A DNA stretch of 64,000 bases from Eucommia ulmoides (lineage: Eukaryota; Streptophyta; Magnoliopsida; Garryales; Eucommiaceae). The translations under genes and the position numbers were made by a program. The notes under the pieces were generated by a model. The model was not told the origin of the DNA. It made no database searches and saw only the letters and a list, made by a program, of their open reading frames with translations. This document shows, piece after piece, positions 1 to 11,000 of this stretch. Position 1 is the first letter of the stretch. Every line of letters begins with the position of its first letter. Location of the stretch: assembly GCA_016647705.1 (NCBI GenBank), contig CM028328.1, positions 36,928,501 to 36,992,500 of the forward strand. The letters run 5' to 3'.

Positions 1-145
1 ATTTGTCTTGACCTGTTAGGTTAAATCCTAATCCTTGCCTATATATGGTCACCTTTGTATATCTCAGTATTCTTTAGGCTTTACACATATTAATACAATT
101 GTCTCATATTCTATTATAATATTCCCCCTCTCAATTATTCTAACA
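1..145 (+). repeat. 3' end of a copia-type LTR (start lies outside the window)
   Basis: The stretch has a TATA-like box near 39-51 and ends in TAACA. A sequence resembling the initiator-Met tRNA primer site follows at once. This is the usual layout of the end of a 5' LTR on the + strand. Only the downstream part is inside the window, so length and lineage cannot be judged. It is inferred from the LTR-end/primer-site junction alone. Confidence 0.5.
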
Positions 146-445
146 TGGTGTCACGAGCCAATTTTGTTTTAGCCCCATTCTTATAAAAATTCTGCAAACC
201 TAAAATTATTTATTTTTTCCGAATCAAGCCTTTGCTGCCTTCAACATCAAATATCACTGTTGAACCATTCAACACCAAATCTGCCAACACCATCAGACTT
301 GCCTCGAAACAACGAGTCAAACACCATTGTAGAGAAGCCAAGCCACCACTTCATGATGCACTCTCACGCACCTTGAGAAGAAGTTTAGAACCTCTGTCAA
401 CTTTGTTGACTCCTACAGGCTGTTGAAGAAAATTAAAATTTAACA
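146..445 (+). other. Primer-binding site and leader-like sequence of the copia-type element
   Basis: TGGTGTCACGAGCC at 146-159 resembles the iMet primer site TGGTATCAGAGC with a small insertion. The remainder up to the hAT-like gene has no recognisable coding domain. A 64-codon open frame (232-426) shows no known motif and is not called as a gene. The downstream edge of this element is not visible. Confidence 0.35.
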
Positions 446-1383
446 ATGTTGTATGGAGAAGAAGGATCGGTTCCTCCTCCTAGCGATGATATTGGTGGAA
501 ATTCGGGATTCTTGTTGGAAATACTAGGCACAAATTGCGATGTAAATTTTGTGGTAAAGAGATGTATGGTGGAATAACTAGATTGAAACAACACTTGAAG
601 CACAAAAAAGGGTCAAGTAGCTCCGTATCAGAATGTTAGTACTGAAGTTATGATCAAACATGTTAAAAGTTTCATCTAGAAAAAAAATTGATAAAAGAAA
701 ACAAAGAGAATAAGTGATTGAACAAATTCGAGCTACTCAACGTGATGAAGATGATGCATATGAAATTTTGAGTGACGGTGATGACTTGACTTGGATGATC
801 TGGAGATGGCTTATGCACGAAAAGAAAGTATGTGGTTGTAGAGAAGAAGAAGAGAATGCGATATTTAGGAAGGATGTAGGCGACCGATATCAGACCGGGG
901 GGCAATAGTGGGGTTGGTGGAAGCACCAAATGGGGAAGTACTACTGCTCGCATTGCTAATATTTTTCGACGATCTTCTATTGTTCGTGAATCGAATTAGA
1001 AAAAAACTTGGATTAATTTGTCCTTGCTTGAAGCACGATTGGACGACATTGATGTTGATCTACATCGTAGCAAAGTTCCTAAACAGTAAAATCTCTTCAC
1101 AAGGTAATGAAAGGGTTGAGCAAAAAATTAGGTATAGCAGTTAGTCAGTTTGTGCTATACACACGTTCACCAGCAAATGTTGTTACATCGCTATGGTTTG
1201 AGCCAATGTTGGATGTTGCAAGCGAGGTTGGAAAAGGAGTGAACATCCCTACTCCTTATGAGGTGAGAATATTTTTTATTACACATTATCTATTACATTT
1301 CATACCCATTACACTTATTAATAAAGTCATTAACATATTTTTTGTGCTTCTAGATAGTGACTGAAGTTTTCTTGCCAAGAGAA
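446..1383 (+). pseudogene. hAT-like transposase gene, 5' part (BED zinc finger, DUF659 start), broken
   Basis: A BED-type zinc finger is readable at about 505-610, with the C-x2-C pair in KFCGKEM and the downstream H-x4-H pair in LKQHLKH. A frameshift near 610 then moves the conserved follow-on (VAPYQNV) into another frame. At 1107-1262 the frame encodes a DUF659 entry region ending IPTPYE. It is followed by a short intron (1263-1353, GTGAGA...TTCTAG) and the exon piece VTEVFLPRE (1354-1383). The reading frame then runs into the LTR at 1384. Several stops lie between the zinc finger and 1107. BED plus DUF659 is the architecture of plant hAT transposases and derived genes, which bind DNA in the nucleus. 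This copy is dead. No terminal inverted repeats were identified. Confidence 0.75.
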
Positions 1384-1791
1384 TGATAGATCAAAGAAAT
1401 AACCAAACCGAGAAATGATAGAAAAGAGATAATGGACTGAACTGTAATTGTATTCACCAAAAAATAATGAAATACAAATGCAGCTTAAGAACTGCAAAAT
1501 ACAAGTAAAGAAGGAAAATGAACTTCCAGGAATTCGAGAACCTGCCTCTCCCAATTTTGACCTCTGATTTTCGGTGCTTCTCTCTTCTTTCCCTCTGCTA
1601 TTTATACTTGAACAGAACCCCCTCGATAACCAATTTTAATAGCTCAAAACAAACTTCATAGCTGAAACTAACCCCAAACAGCTTAACAACTTAACAACTC
1701 AACAACAAATAAAAGCTTCTATGCCAGTTAAGCATACATTTTCTCCTTATTCCTTTGTTACACATAAGTGTGCTTGATCAATGGTCTATCA
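1384..1791 (-). repeat. 3' LTR of the gypsy element
   Basis: This 408-bp repeat, with TGATAGA/TCTATCA ends, is near-identical to 6458-6855. Differences are scattered substitutions and small indels. It is the 3' LTR because the element reads on the minus strand. Confidence 0.92.
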
Positions 1792-1806
1792 ATACCTCCC
1801 CCTCGA
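1792..1806 (-). other. Polypurine tract of the gypsy element
   Basis: On the minus strand CGAGGGGGAGGTAT lies immediately upstream of the 3' LTR. This is the expected priming site for plus-strand DNA synthesis. Confidence 0.8.
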
Positions 1807-1901
1807 GATCTCACCTTGTCCTCAAGGTGAAAGGTGGGAAATTGCGTGTTAAAAAACTCAACTCTTCCCACGAAGCTTCGAAATCCGGGAGATGTTTCCA
1901 C

Positions 1902-3270
1902 TTAATCAAATACCTCCAGCTTTCCTTGCGCATTGTAGCGCAGTCCTTCCACCGATTTAGGTCCCACATGCCACTCCAACTCATCCGTAAGGACCTCAGG
2001 GATGGGTTGTACCCTAATAGTAGCTTCCACTGCTTTCTTCAACATCGAAACATGGAATACTGGATGAATGGAAGTAGTGAAAGGTTGCCACTGTGCCAAC
2101 TTTAGACAACACATGATAAGTACCGAAAAACTTAGGAGACAACTTCTCATTTGCTTTCCTTGCCAAAAACTTGTGACGATAAGGGCGTAGCTTCACATAA
2201 ACCCAATCTCCAACCTCAAACTCGACTTCACGTCGCTTCTTATCCGCATAATCCTTCATGCGTTTCTGAGAATGGTTCAAGTGGTATTTGAGTTCCCCCA
2301 AGATGTGGTCTCTTGTTTGAAGTTGAATATCCACCTCAGATATCGGGGTCGAACCCACTTCAAAACGCAACAACGGTGGTGGATCACGGCCATAGAGAAC
2401 TCGAAATGGGGTGGTATGAGTGGACGTGTGGAATGAAGTATTGTACCAATACTCCGCCCATGGTAACCACTTAACCCACTGCTTGGGTTTTTCTCCCGCA
2501 AAACATCGTAAATAGGTCTCAATTCCTCAGTTGACCACCTCAGTTTGCCCGTCTGTTTGCGGATGATAGGCGGTACTGTGCTTAAACGGTGTGCCTTGCA
2601 AACGGAACAACTTCGTCCAGAACTTGCTGAGGAACACTTTATTGCGATCAGAGACGATGGAGCGTGGGACCCCATGCAAACGGATCACCTCCTTCACGAA
2701 TATGGCCGCAACATCTTGGGCATTGAAAAGATATTTTAGTGGAATAAAGTGAGCGTATTTCGACAAACGGTCAACCACCACAAATAAGCAATTGAACCCA
2801 TCAGCTTTAGGCAAACCTTCCATAAAATCCATGGACAAATCTTCGAAAACTTGATCTAGAATAGGCAGCGTTTGCAGTAGCCCTGCTGGGCTTAGAGCCA
2901 CATGTTTATTCTGTTGACAAATGGAACATTCAGCCACAAAACATTGCACTTGTTTCCTCATACCCTGCCAATAAACATCTCTGGATGGCCGTTGAAATGT
3001 CTTTAAGACCCCAAAATGCCCTCCAACCTTTCCCCCATGATACTCTTCTAACAATTGCGGAATGAGATTGGATTCTGTCGGAATCACCATTCGTCATTTG
3101 TACAACAAAATGCCATGTTGTACGCTGTAGCCAGGAAACAAGTCTGATCCTTGTAATAGTTGCTGTTTGATGGATCCATAAATGAGGTCGGAATCAATCT
3201 CGTTTTGCAGCTTTTCGACATGGGTACAACATAAAACCGTGAGGACGACAAGTTCGCAACCTTCTTCTCT
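1902..3270 (-). pseudogene. Integrase remnant of the gypsy element
   Basis: From 3090 downward the minus strand reads an HHCC zinc finger (HFGVLKTF then CSICQQNK). The catalytic core follows: SMDFMEGLP with the first Asp, SIVSDRNKVF with the second Asp, and TDGQTEVVN with the Glu. After a frameshift near 2527, 2014-2373 reads the C-terminal GPY-like region (EVGDWVYVKLRPY). Then 1902-2110 gives HPVFHVSMLKKA, as in chromoviruses. The enzyme inserts retroelement cDNA into the genome. The catalytic residues are visible, but the frame is broken in at least two places. Confidence 0.9.
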
Positions 3271-3273
3271 TCT

Positions 3274-3807
3274 TCACAAAGCATTGGCCGCTTTGTTCTC
3301 ATTCCCAGGTCGATATTCAATATCGAAGTTGTAACCCCACAACTTTGAAACCCATTTCTGATACTCCTTAGACACCAATTGTTGATCAAGCAAAAATCGC
3401 AAGCTCCTCTGATCAGTACGCACAATGAATTTGCGTCCCAAAAGATAAGGTCGCCACTTTTGGACTGCTAAGACAATAGCCATTAGCTCGCGCTCGTATA
3501 CCGACTTAGATTGATCCCTTTGGCTAAGGACTTGGCTCAAGAATGCTATTGGCTGCTGATTTTGCATTAATACAGCACCAATGCCAACACCAGTCGCATC
3601 CGTTTCCACCACAAATGGTTGATGAAAATTAGAAAGAGCTAATACGGGGACCGCTGTCATTGCCACCTTCAAATCTTCGAACGCCTTTTGTGCGTCATCA
3701 TTCCACCCAAACGGTCTTTCTTTAGTTGAATGGTGAGTGGTGCCGCCATGTTCCTGTAATTCTTCACAAACTTTCGATAGTACCCCGTTAAACCCAAGAA
3801 CCCTCAT
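3274..3807 (-). pseudogene. RNase H remnant of the gypsy element
   Basis: The open stretch carries the connection domain and RNase H of Ty3/gypsy polymerases. Acidic residues are visible in FVVETDATGVG, YERELMAIV and RTDQRSLRF, and the conserved tail YRPGNENKAANAL closes it. It overlaps the RT frame by a few bases in a different phase, which indicates a frameshift in the ancestral polyprotein. Its role is removal of RNA from the RNA/DNA hybrid during reverse transcription. Confidence 0.9.
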
Positions 3808-4560
3808 AGGGCTTTCAAGTTAGTTGGAGTTGGCCATTCTTCCATTGCCTGTATCTTCTTGGGATCTGCCGCCACCCCTGCTGCTGAGACTATATGACCC
3901 AAGTACTCCAGCTCACTTTGTCCGAAAAAGCATTTTTTGAGGTTTACTACCAATGAATGTATCTTCAAGGTCTCCAAAACCATCCTCAAATGTTTTAGAT
4001 GATCCACCATGGACTTACTATATACCAGAATATCGTCAAAAAATACTAGTACAAATTTCCGAAGATACTGTTTAAATACCTCATTCATCAACGCTTGAAA
4101 AGTTGCTGGCGCGTTCATTAATCCAAACGGCATCACAAGGAACTCATAGTGACCCTCATGTGTCCTGAAGGCCGTCTTAGGCACATCATGTGGGCTCACT
4201 ATAATTTGATGGTATCCTGACTTAAGATCTAGTTTAGAGAAAAACTGTACCCCATATAATTCATCCAAGAGTTCGTCTATCACCGGAATAGGAAATTTGT
4301 CGGGGACGGTTACCCGGTTTAAAGCCCTATATTCAACGCAAAATCTCCAACTCGCATATTTCTTTTTCACCAAAATAACAGGGCTTGAGAATGGGCTATG
4401 GCTTGGTTATATGATACCAGTTGCCAGCATGTCACCAACCAATTGTTCGATCTCGTCTTTTTGCACTTGTGGGTACCAGTATGGTCTTACGCTCACCAGT
4501 TCTACCCCTTCCTTTAGAATGATGCAGTGGTCCAACTTCCGTTGAGGGGTAATCCTCTCG
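3804..4560 (-). pseudogene. Reverse transcriptase remnant of the gypsy element
   Basis: The minus strand reads the palm and fingers of a Ty3/gypsy RT. The motifs are [22 protein letters not shown] (first catalytic Asp), [12 protein letters not shown], and the catalytic box [10 protein letters not shown]. The N-terminal fingers (PYWYPQVQKDEIEQLV...SPVILVKKK) continue upstream to about 4560, with an in-frame stop inside. The sequence is clearly recognisable but not an intact enzyme. Confidence 0.93.
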
Positions 4561-4637
4561 GCTCCTTCACCACTTTTGGATATTCTTGTAACAGCTTGCC
4601 GATGGCTTGGGAAACCTCCATGGCTACGTCATCTCTA

Positions 4638-5248
4638 CTATTCTATGATGTTAACGACCCTAGTTCTAACAAATATCCCTGTCCTTCGTGCTGTATAGCA
4701 CGCATCATCACTTTGATCGATATCTGTCTTACATAGTCCCGACTCTCCCTTCAATATTACCGTGGTTCGTCCCAAGGTAAATTTCATCGTTAAGGCTTTC
4801 CAATTAACTTGTATCGCTCCCAATTTTGTCAGCCATTGCATCCCCAATATCACGTCCTCTTTCCCTAATTCCAACGGTAGAAAATCTTCTACCACCTCAA
4901 CCTCAGGAAGAGACAGTAACACTCCTTTACAAATTCCATCTGCACATACTGCACCTCCTGTTCTCATGATCACTTTGTATGCCGTGGTTGCTATGGCTGG
5001 AAGATTCAGCCACTGTACTACATCTTTAGAGATGAAATTATGCGATTATGCGATGCGCCGCAATCTATCAATACCGTCACTGATTGTAGTCCGATTTCCC
5101 CTCGCAACTTCATTGTATGTGGATTAGTAAACCCCATCACAGAGTTCATTGACAGTTCAATTGCTCCTTTCACGAGCTCAGGACCTCCTTCTACCAAATC
5201 CTCCTCTCCTGCTTCTTCAATCGCACCAACATCGGCCACGATTAACAC
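4638..5248 (-). pseudogene. Aspartic protease remnant of the gypsy element
   Basis: The retropepsin-like active site reads LIDCGASHN (about 5040-5080), where D-C-G replaces the usual D-T/S-G, as is common in plant gypsy elements. After a frameshift, 4638-4973 carries the second half, including EDVILGMQWLTKLG. The enzyme normally cleaves the Gag-Pol polyprotein. The break between the halves makes it inactive. Confidence 0.85.
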
Positions 5249-5407
5249 CTAGAGTTGCCGATTCTTGCACAAATAGCCAGAAGAATACTTTTCCTCACAA
5301 CGAAAGCATAATCCTCTCGCGCGACAGCTCTGCAGCTCAAAATCGATGAATTGCCTATAGGTCAATGAGTTTCGGGTCGCCGTCGTCTCCTCCGGTGGTG
5401 TTTTTAT

Positions 5408-6405
5408 CTAGTCTAGACCGGCGTGGCCTGTGGTTGTCGTTGATGATGACCTGATTGAATTCGAAGATCTAAACGCCGTCGTTGCCTGGTTTGTTGTGTA
5501 CTTAGGGTTCGAATAAGTAGAACCTGATCCAAAACCTGCTGCCCTGCTCCATGACCAGCTGGATCCAGATCCGACCCGCGTAGTTTGGATCACCTTGTTC
5601 TTATCTTCGATCATTCGTGCTGCCTCCATCATCTCGAACAGATTGTTAGGTATGAGAAGCCTCACCTCCGCTCGGATTGACGATTTCAAGCCATTAAGGT
5701 AGGTGCTTTCGATAACCCCTTCAATGGTGATGCCAAGACTTCAAATTGCTCCTGATACTCTTTGACGGTGGTTTCTTGTCGTACGGCTAGAAACTTCTCA
5801 GACAAAGACCCCTCTATACTCGATCGGAACCGATTCAAGAAAGCCAACTTGAATTTGCTCTAGGTACAAAATCTGAACCTATCTTCTACATATTGATACC
5901 ATGCAAGGGCTTTCCCTTCCATGTTCAAAGCCACCGCTTCTAATTTCTCTCCATCGTTCATCTTATTCAAATTGAAATACCTTTCAGCTCGAAAAATCCA
6001 CCCATCTGGATCCATTCCTGTGAAAATTGGTAGTTCCAATTTCCGAAACGACCTATTCCCAAACGTTTCCGTCATAACTCCTCCTCCTATAGTCTGTGAC
6101 TCCATCATCTGCGGTTGTTTCGTCGTAACTTCACCTCCCATAGTCTGCGACTCCATCAACTGCGATTGTTTCTGCTTCTCCTCCATTCGTGATGAAGAAC
6201 ACAAATCGTCCCTCCGTGCCATTAGATCTAACTTCTCCATCATTAGTGCCCTTGTTTTTTCTAAACTCCCAATTGTCTTCTCCAAACCATCGATTTTCTG
6301 AACTTCAGTACGCACAGCATAAACTTCAATACGCACAACATCGATTGTCTTCTCCATACCAGCAATTTTCCGAGTTCCAATTTTCACTCTCCTCCAATAC
6401 CTCAA
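5408..6405 (-). pseudogene. gag remnant of the gypsy element
   Basis: Residues from about 6080 to 5860 (minus strand) read the retrotransposon gag core: KLELPIFTGMDPDGWIFRAE, then MEGKALAWYQYVEDRF. A Q/M-rich repeated segment lies N-terminal to it. A frame break near 5860 is followed at 5408-5689 by the gag C-terminal part (SIRAEVRLLIPNNLFEMMEA) and a serine-rich tail. Gag forms the particle coat. No zinc knuckle was identified. Confidence 0.85.
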
Positions 6406-6442
6406 CCTTCATTTGTGTTATCTTATCCCAGAATAGTCACTG

Positions 6443-6457
6443 CTCTAATTACCAATT
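6443..6457 (-). other. Primer-binding site of the gypsy element
   Basis: On the minus strand AATTGGTAATTAGAG follows the 5' LTR. It resembles the iMet tRNA site (TTGGTATCAGAGC) with a mismatch and an insertion. Confidence 0.65.
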
Positions 6458-6855
6458 TGATAGATCAAAGAAATAACCAAACACAGAAATGATAGAAAAG
6501 AGATAATGGACTGAATTATAATTGTATTCACCAAAAAATAATGAAATACAAATGCAGCTTAAGAACTGAAAATACTAGAGAAGGAAAATGAACTTCTAGG
6601 AATTCGAGAACCTGGCTTTCTCCCAATTTTAACCTCTGATTTTCGGTGCTTCCCTCTTCTTTCCCTGTGCTATTTATACTTGAACAGAACCCCCCTGATA
6701 ACGAATTTTAACAGCTCAAAACAAACTTCACAGCTAAAACTAACCCCAAACAGCTTAGCAACCCAACAACAAATAGAAGCTTCTATGCCAGTTAAGCATA
6801 CATTTTCTCCTTATTCCTTTGCCGCACATAAGTGTGCTTGATCAATGGTCTATCA
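6458..6855 (-). repeat. 5' LTR of the gypsy element
   Basis: This 398-bp copy of 1384-1791 has TG...CA ends. It is the 5' LTR because the coding direction is minus. The hAT-like coding frame resumes directly after position 6855. Confidence 0.92.
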
Positions 6856-7372
6856 AAGTATGTGAAGAAATTGAGAAAATGGATCGAATCTCATAAATCA
6901 AGTTGGGAGGAGAGGGGCGTTACGATCATGTGTGATGGGTGGTCGGGACCTACTCGGAAGCACGTTATCATTTTTTTGATTTATAGCAATCGGGGGATTG
7001 TTTTTCATAAATCAGTGGATGCCACCGATGTTGTTAGCAAAATTGTCGAGTATTACTCCAGTCTCATGGACAAGGTGGTGGATGAAGTTGGTGAAAAATA
7101 CATTGTCCAAATTGTCACCGATAATGAGGCTGCAATGAAGGCGGCGGAAAAAAAAACTTATATCGAAAAAACCGAATCTATAGGGATAGCTTGTGCCGCA
7201 CATTGCATTGATTTGATATTGGAGAGATCATAAATTTGTAGAATGACTTGGATGATAAAAAAAGAATCCCATGCTTCATTTACAACTCTACTTGAGTTCA
7301 TGATTATATGAAGTGATTCAACAAAATGAGAGTTACTACCCCTGCGATCACATGCTTTGCCACTAATTTATT
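6856..7372 (+). pseudogene. hAT-like transposase gene, 3' part (DUF659 domain), broken
   Basis: The frame resumes with KKLRKWIESHKSSW and then reads the DUF659 core: GVTIMCDGWSGPTRKHVI, then KSVDATDV, VDEVGEKYIVQIVTDN and CAAHCIDLILE. These are hallmark blocks of plant BED/DUF659 hAT proteins (RNase H-like fold). The frame breaks at about 7230. Degenerate continuation to about 7372 (TPAITCFATNLL) matches the next conserved block. The C-terminal hAT dimerisation region is not seen. Joining 1354-1383 to 6856 keeps the reading frame, so this is the same gene as the 5' part. Confidence 0.85.
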
Positions 7373-7393
7373 ATGCTAGTTAGCATTGTGAGG

Positions 7394-8096
7394 CATAATA
7401 ATACCTTACAAGATATATTTAATTCTGATGAGCGGAAAAGCCTATAAACAAGTCTGAGGTCCAACAGTCATTTCAACGACTGTGTGACTTAGCTCTCTCT
7501 CTCTCCTTTGGGCAAGTTGACTATCGTTTCCTCTCCCTTCCCAACTTTCCAGATCCATTCTTGTGTAACGACCTCCATTTACTAAAATACCGCTCAACAC
7601 TTTGTGACCCTCCACGAAGCGCTTAATTCAATCTTTCATTCACTCTTTTTTATGATGGTATCCATTTTGATGAATCACTAATTTGATCAATCACTCTTGA
7701 AAGTAGTAACAAGCGCCATTTGCTTCAGAAAGAGAGAGAGAGCACCTTCATAATAATACCTTACAAGATATATTTAATTTTGATGAGTGGAAGAACCTAT
7801 AAACAAGTCCGAGGTCCAACAGTCATTTCAACGACTATGTGACTTAGCTCTCTCTCTCCTTTTGGCAAGTTGACTATCGTTTCCCCTCCCTTCCCAACTT
7901 TCTAGATCCATTCTTGTGTGATGACCTCCATTTACTAAAATACCTCTCAACACTTTGTGACCCTCAACAAAGTGCTTAATCCAATCTTTCATTCACTCTT
8001 TTTTAGCTGGTATCCATTTTGATGAATTGCTAAGTCGATCACTCTTGAAAGTAGTAACAAGCGCTATTTGCTTTAGAAAGAGAGATAGAGCACCTT
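7394..8096. repeat. Two-copy tandem duplication (about 350 bp each)
   Basis: Unit 1 (7394-7748) and unit 2 (7749-8096) both begin CATAATAATACCTTAC and end AGAGCACCTT. They differ by scattered substitutions and small indels. On the minus strand each unit begins with the last bases of FKBP19 exon 8 plus its splice donor. The duplication therefore lies in the downstream intron and offers two candidate donors. A shorter diverged copy of the middle of the unit is at 12520-12650. Confidence 0.9.
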
Positions 8097-11000
8097 CTAA
8101 TGCCACCCAAAGCCATCCCCAACACAGCCTCCTCAAAAGCTGGTATGACCTGGAGCAATTCAAGATCCATGAACATTGTCAAAACCCCATACAAACTAGT
8201 AATCCCAAGTAAAAGTAAAAATTGTAATGTACCACATCCAATTTTGTGCAGTTAATATAGTATATCTTTTTATATCTCCAAATTATGAAATATATATATA
8301 TATATATGTTTTGACCGAGATAAAGCTGCATGCAAGCATGTTTGCATTAAAAGAATAAAAGAAAAAAGAGTAGCTTATCACTAAAGATACAAGGACTAGC
8401 CAAAGTAGTTGTCGCTTTCCTAGAATGCATACGGAATTGTTCCATCCTTGTGGCTAAAAGCAAATTTCTCAAGTCTCACCTCATCATACCCAATCTTGAA
8501 TTTGTAGAAGTTCTTCTCATCCCCCTGCATGTAAATGGACAGTGATGCTTACATGAAGTACGGAATGAAATCCTATGAGTAGATGAGAAGCATGAAATAC
8601 CTCGAAGGAACCTCCCTTTGTCTTGTTCCGGGCTTCAAATATACGGCCATAATAACCTATGGTGTAACCATCCCAATCAACCTAAAGAAAAATCACCAAA
8701 TTTTAGGAAATTCTGATAATAATAGGCACTAGTAAATATAAAAAGATGCAGTGTATGACATTAATAGTTCTGCCTTCAATTTTTTCATTATTCCTACTTA
8801 ATTGTGCATTTCTTATTTAGAAAGCAGGAAAAACAGTCATCTTACAACCTACAAGATCATCATTTATAGGAAACTCAAGAATTTGCATGTTATGTTTTGA
8901 CCAATATTTCATGATGTGTGCATCATGTGTTTTTTTCCTTTTTTTTTGTTGGGGGTTGGGGGGGGGGGGAACAAATTTTGTATATCACATCTTATTTCAT
9001 TTCGTACCCCCTTGTCCTATTTTCTTGTCAATTTTCATGATCATGTTAATATGCAAACCATCGATGCCCAAGATCATGGCTTACCACTACCGTCTCTCCC
9101 ACCTTTGGCGTTGGACCATTTCCTAATCTCAAGTCCTGCACTCTATTCCATATGTCAAAACCATATACTTATTCAGGAAAAAAATGCAAGATGCTTCAAT
9201 AAGAAATGATTCCAAAAGGTAACCTTATACTGAAGACCTGATTTTGTTTCAGTATAGTCGGGATAACGCATCTTCGTCTTTCCATAATCTTTTCCCTTTA
9301 GTGCTGGCACTACAAATCAAACATTGAGTGAACTGTAAGCCCTGATATTTACAATATGATTCATAAATAGTTAAGCTAAATCATAAAAAACTCGCATATC
9401 CAAGAAAAGATTTACAAACGAAATATGAAATTAAAAACAAAAGAACGGTGTGGCTATTAGTGGTGGGTAAAATTTTCCATTGCTGGCCTTCTTTTGCTGA
9501 ATTTCACAAGGTCTTCATTCAGCTGGGTTTACGCTCAGTTATGGAAGAGATGATTTAAATTGTAGGCAAAGGAGACATCCAGTTTTGGTGGGACCCGTGG
9601 CTTGTGCACATTCCTTTGGGTTTCATTATGCTGGTATCTTCATCTCTCCATCTCACTTAAAAGTGCAAAAGTATTTTCTGCAGATGATTGGAACTGAAAC
9701 TTGCTGAACCCCTCGTTACCCTCAGGACCTGATCCAAAAAGCACAGGTTTACAGAGGTTTGGGCAGAGATGAGCCTGAGAAGCTCATTTGGTGTGCTTCT
9801 GCAGTGGCCGGAGGAGAGGGTGCGGGGGAGGTATTTTACTGCAAAATTTGCCGTCTGATCAGGAGACATTCAATCGCTCATGGTACAAATATATATACCT
9901 TAAAATCTCTCTCTCCTTATGACGAAGATCAGCAATATATATTCTGCAGTATCCTCTTTATTAAGAAATAATGCTGCCATTTTTGGGCATTCACATGATG
10001 ATGGTCGATCAAAACCTTTGCCATTTCTTTTAAGAAGAAACCAGTTGATGTACCAAGAGTTACTTACTGCTGTGCACCTTCTATAAACATTTTTAACTGA
10101 ATGTCGATTGTTCTTCTAAAGGTAATGTGTCAGTGCTGGAGTTGGGGGCTTGACCAGAGACTCTATAGGCGAAAGTGATCTTTGCGTTTGCTAGGAACCT
10201 TTGTGTTTGCTCTAATATGGGTGCAGAAGTTCAGTCTGTCCTCATAGGGGACAATTGGTGTGTTAATAATCAGGTGCATCAGCTTAGAGTGCAGCTCGAT
10301 TCTAAGGCTTCTGGGAGATGATCAATGACAATTGCAAAGTCCCATGGAGAGTGATAGGCCTTATTGCTCACAACTCCAAATCTCCTTCGACTATATGTAT
10401 AGAGAAGCAAACACAGCAGCTGACTTCCTAGCAAATTGGGGGTGTGATTTCAGTGACAGAGATTGAAACTAGTGGCGAGAACTACTGAGTAAACTTAAGG
10501 GCATTCTTAAACTTGATTCTTCAGGGGTGGGTTACATTAGATTTTTATCTCTTTTGGTTTTGGTTTTCTTTCTTTGTTTCTCCTTTCTTTTCCTTTTTTA
10601 TTCTTCCCTTGTAATTTTTTCTTTTATTTTTGCTGGCCCCCTATTTTTGAATTCATCATCAGTAAGGCGTAGTCCCCTAATGCCGTAATTTTTTTTCATA
10701 GATTCATCCGTCACTCTGCCAAGTTTTTGTTTTTCTTTTTGAAAAAAAAGGAAAAAAGAGTGCGACTTTAAATTGAGGTAACTAAATCTTCCCTCTGCAG
10801 TAGGCTTCCAAACTTCTACATGCCAACTTGGAAATGCAAAAGCACATTCACAAAAACAGACATCAATCACATGAATATATGTTGTTCTAGGACTTACTGT
10901 CTGCGAATTCAGAAGCGTCAACTCGTTCTGGTACAACATTCCACAACGTTGTTGCTAACAATCCGATAGATGACATCACAACATTTCTTCGATCAAAGAG

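Larger units (their letters stand above)
1384..6855 (-). mobile_element. Ty3/gypsy LTR retrotransposon (chromovirus-like), decayed, inserted in the hAT-like gene
   Basis: Two LTRs begin TGATAGATC and end GGTCTATCA (1384-1791 and 6458-6855). Between them, read on the minus strand, lie gag, aspartic protease, reverse transcriptase, RNase H and integrase with a C-terminal HPVFHVSMLKK stretch, which is the Ty3/gypsy order. A purine tract precedes the left LTR and an iMet-like primer site follows the right LTR. Frameshifts and stops run throughout, so this is a non-functional copy. The flanks (GAGAA on the left, AAGTA on the right) do not form a clean 5-bp target duplication. The chromovirus assignment rests on the integrase tail and the iMet primer. 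The sublineage (Reina or Tekay) is undecided. Confidence 0.93.

Noticed and set aside
1..7393. Search for the missing FKBP19 last exon on the minus strand
   Set aside because: No segment encoding the expected Pro-rich loop or C-terminal strand was found among the hAT-like, chromovirus and copia sequences.
8887..9209. Two + strand frames of 79 and 97 codons
   Set aside because: They overlap FKBP19 exon 5 and its introns in antisense and cross a poly-G tract, with no protein features.
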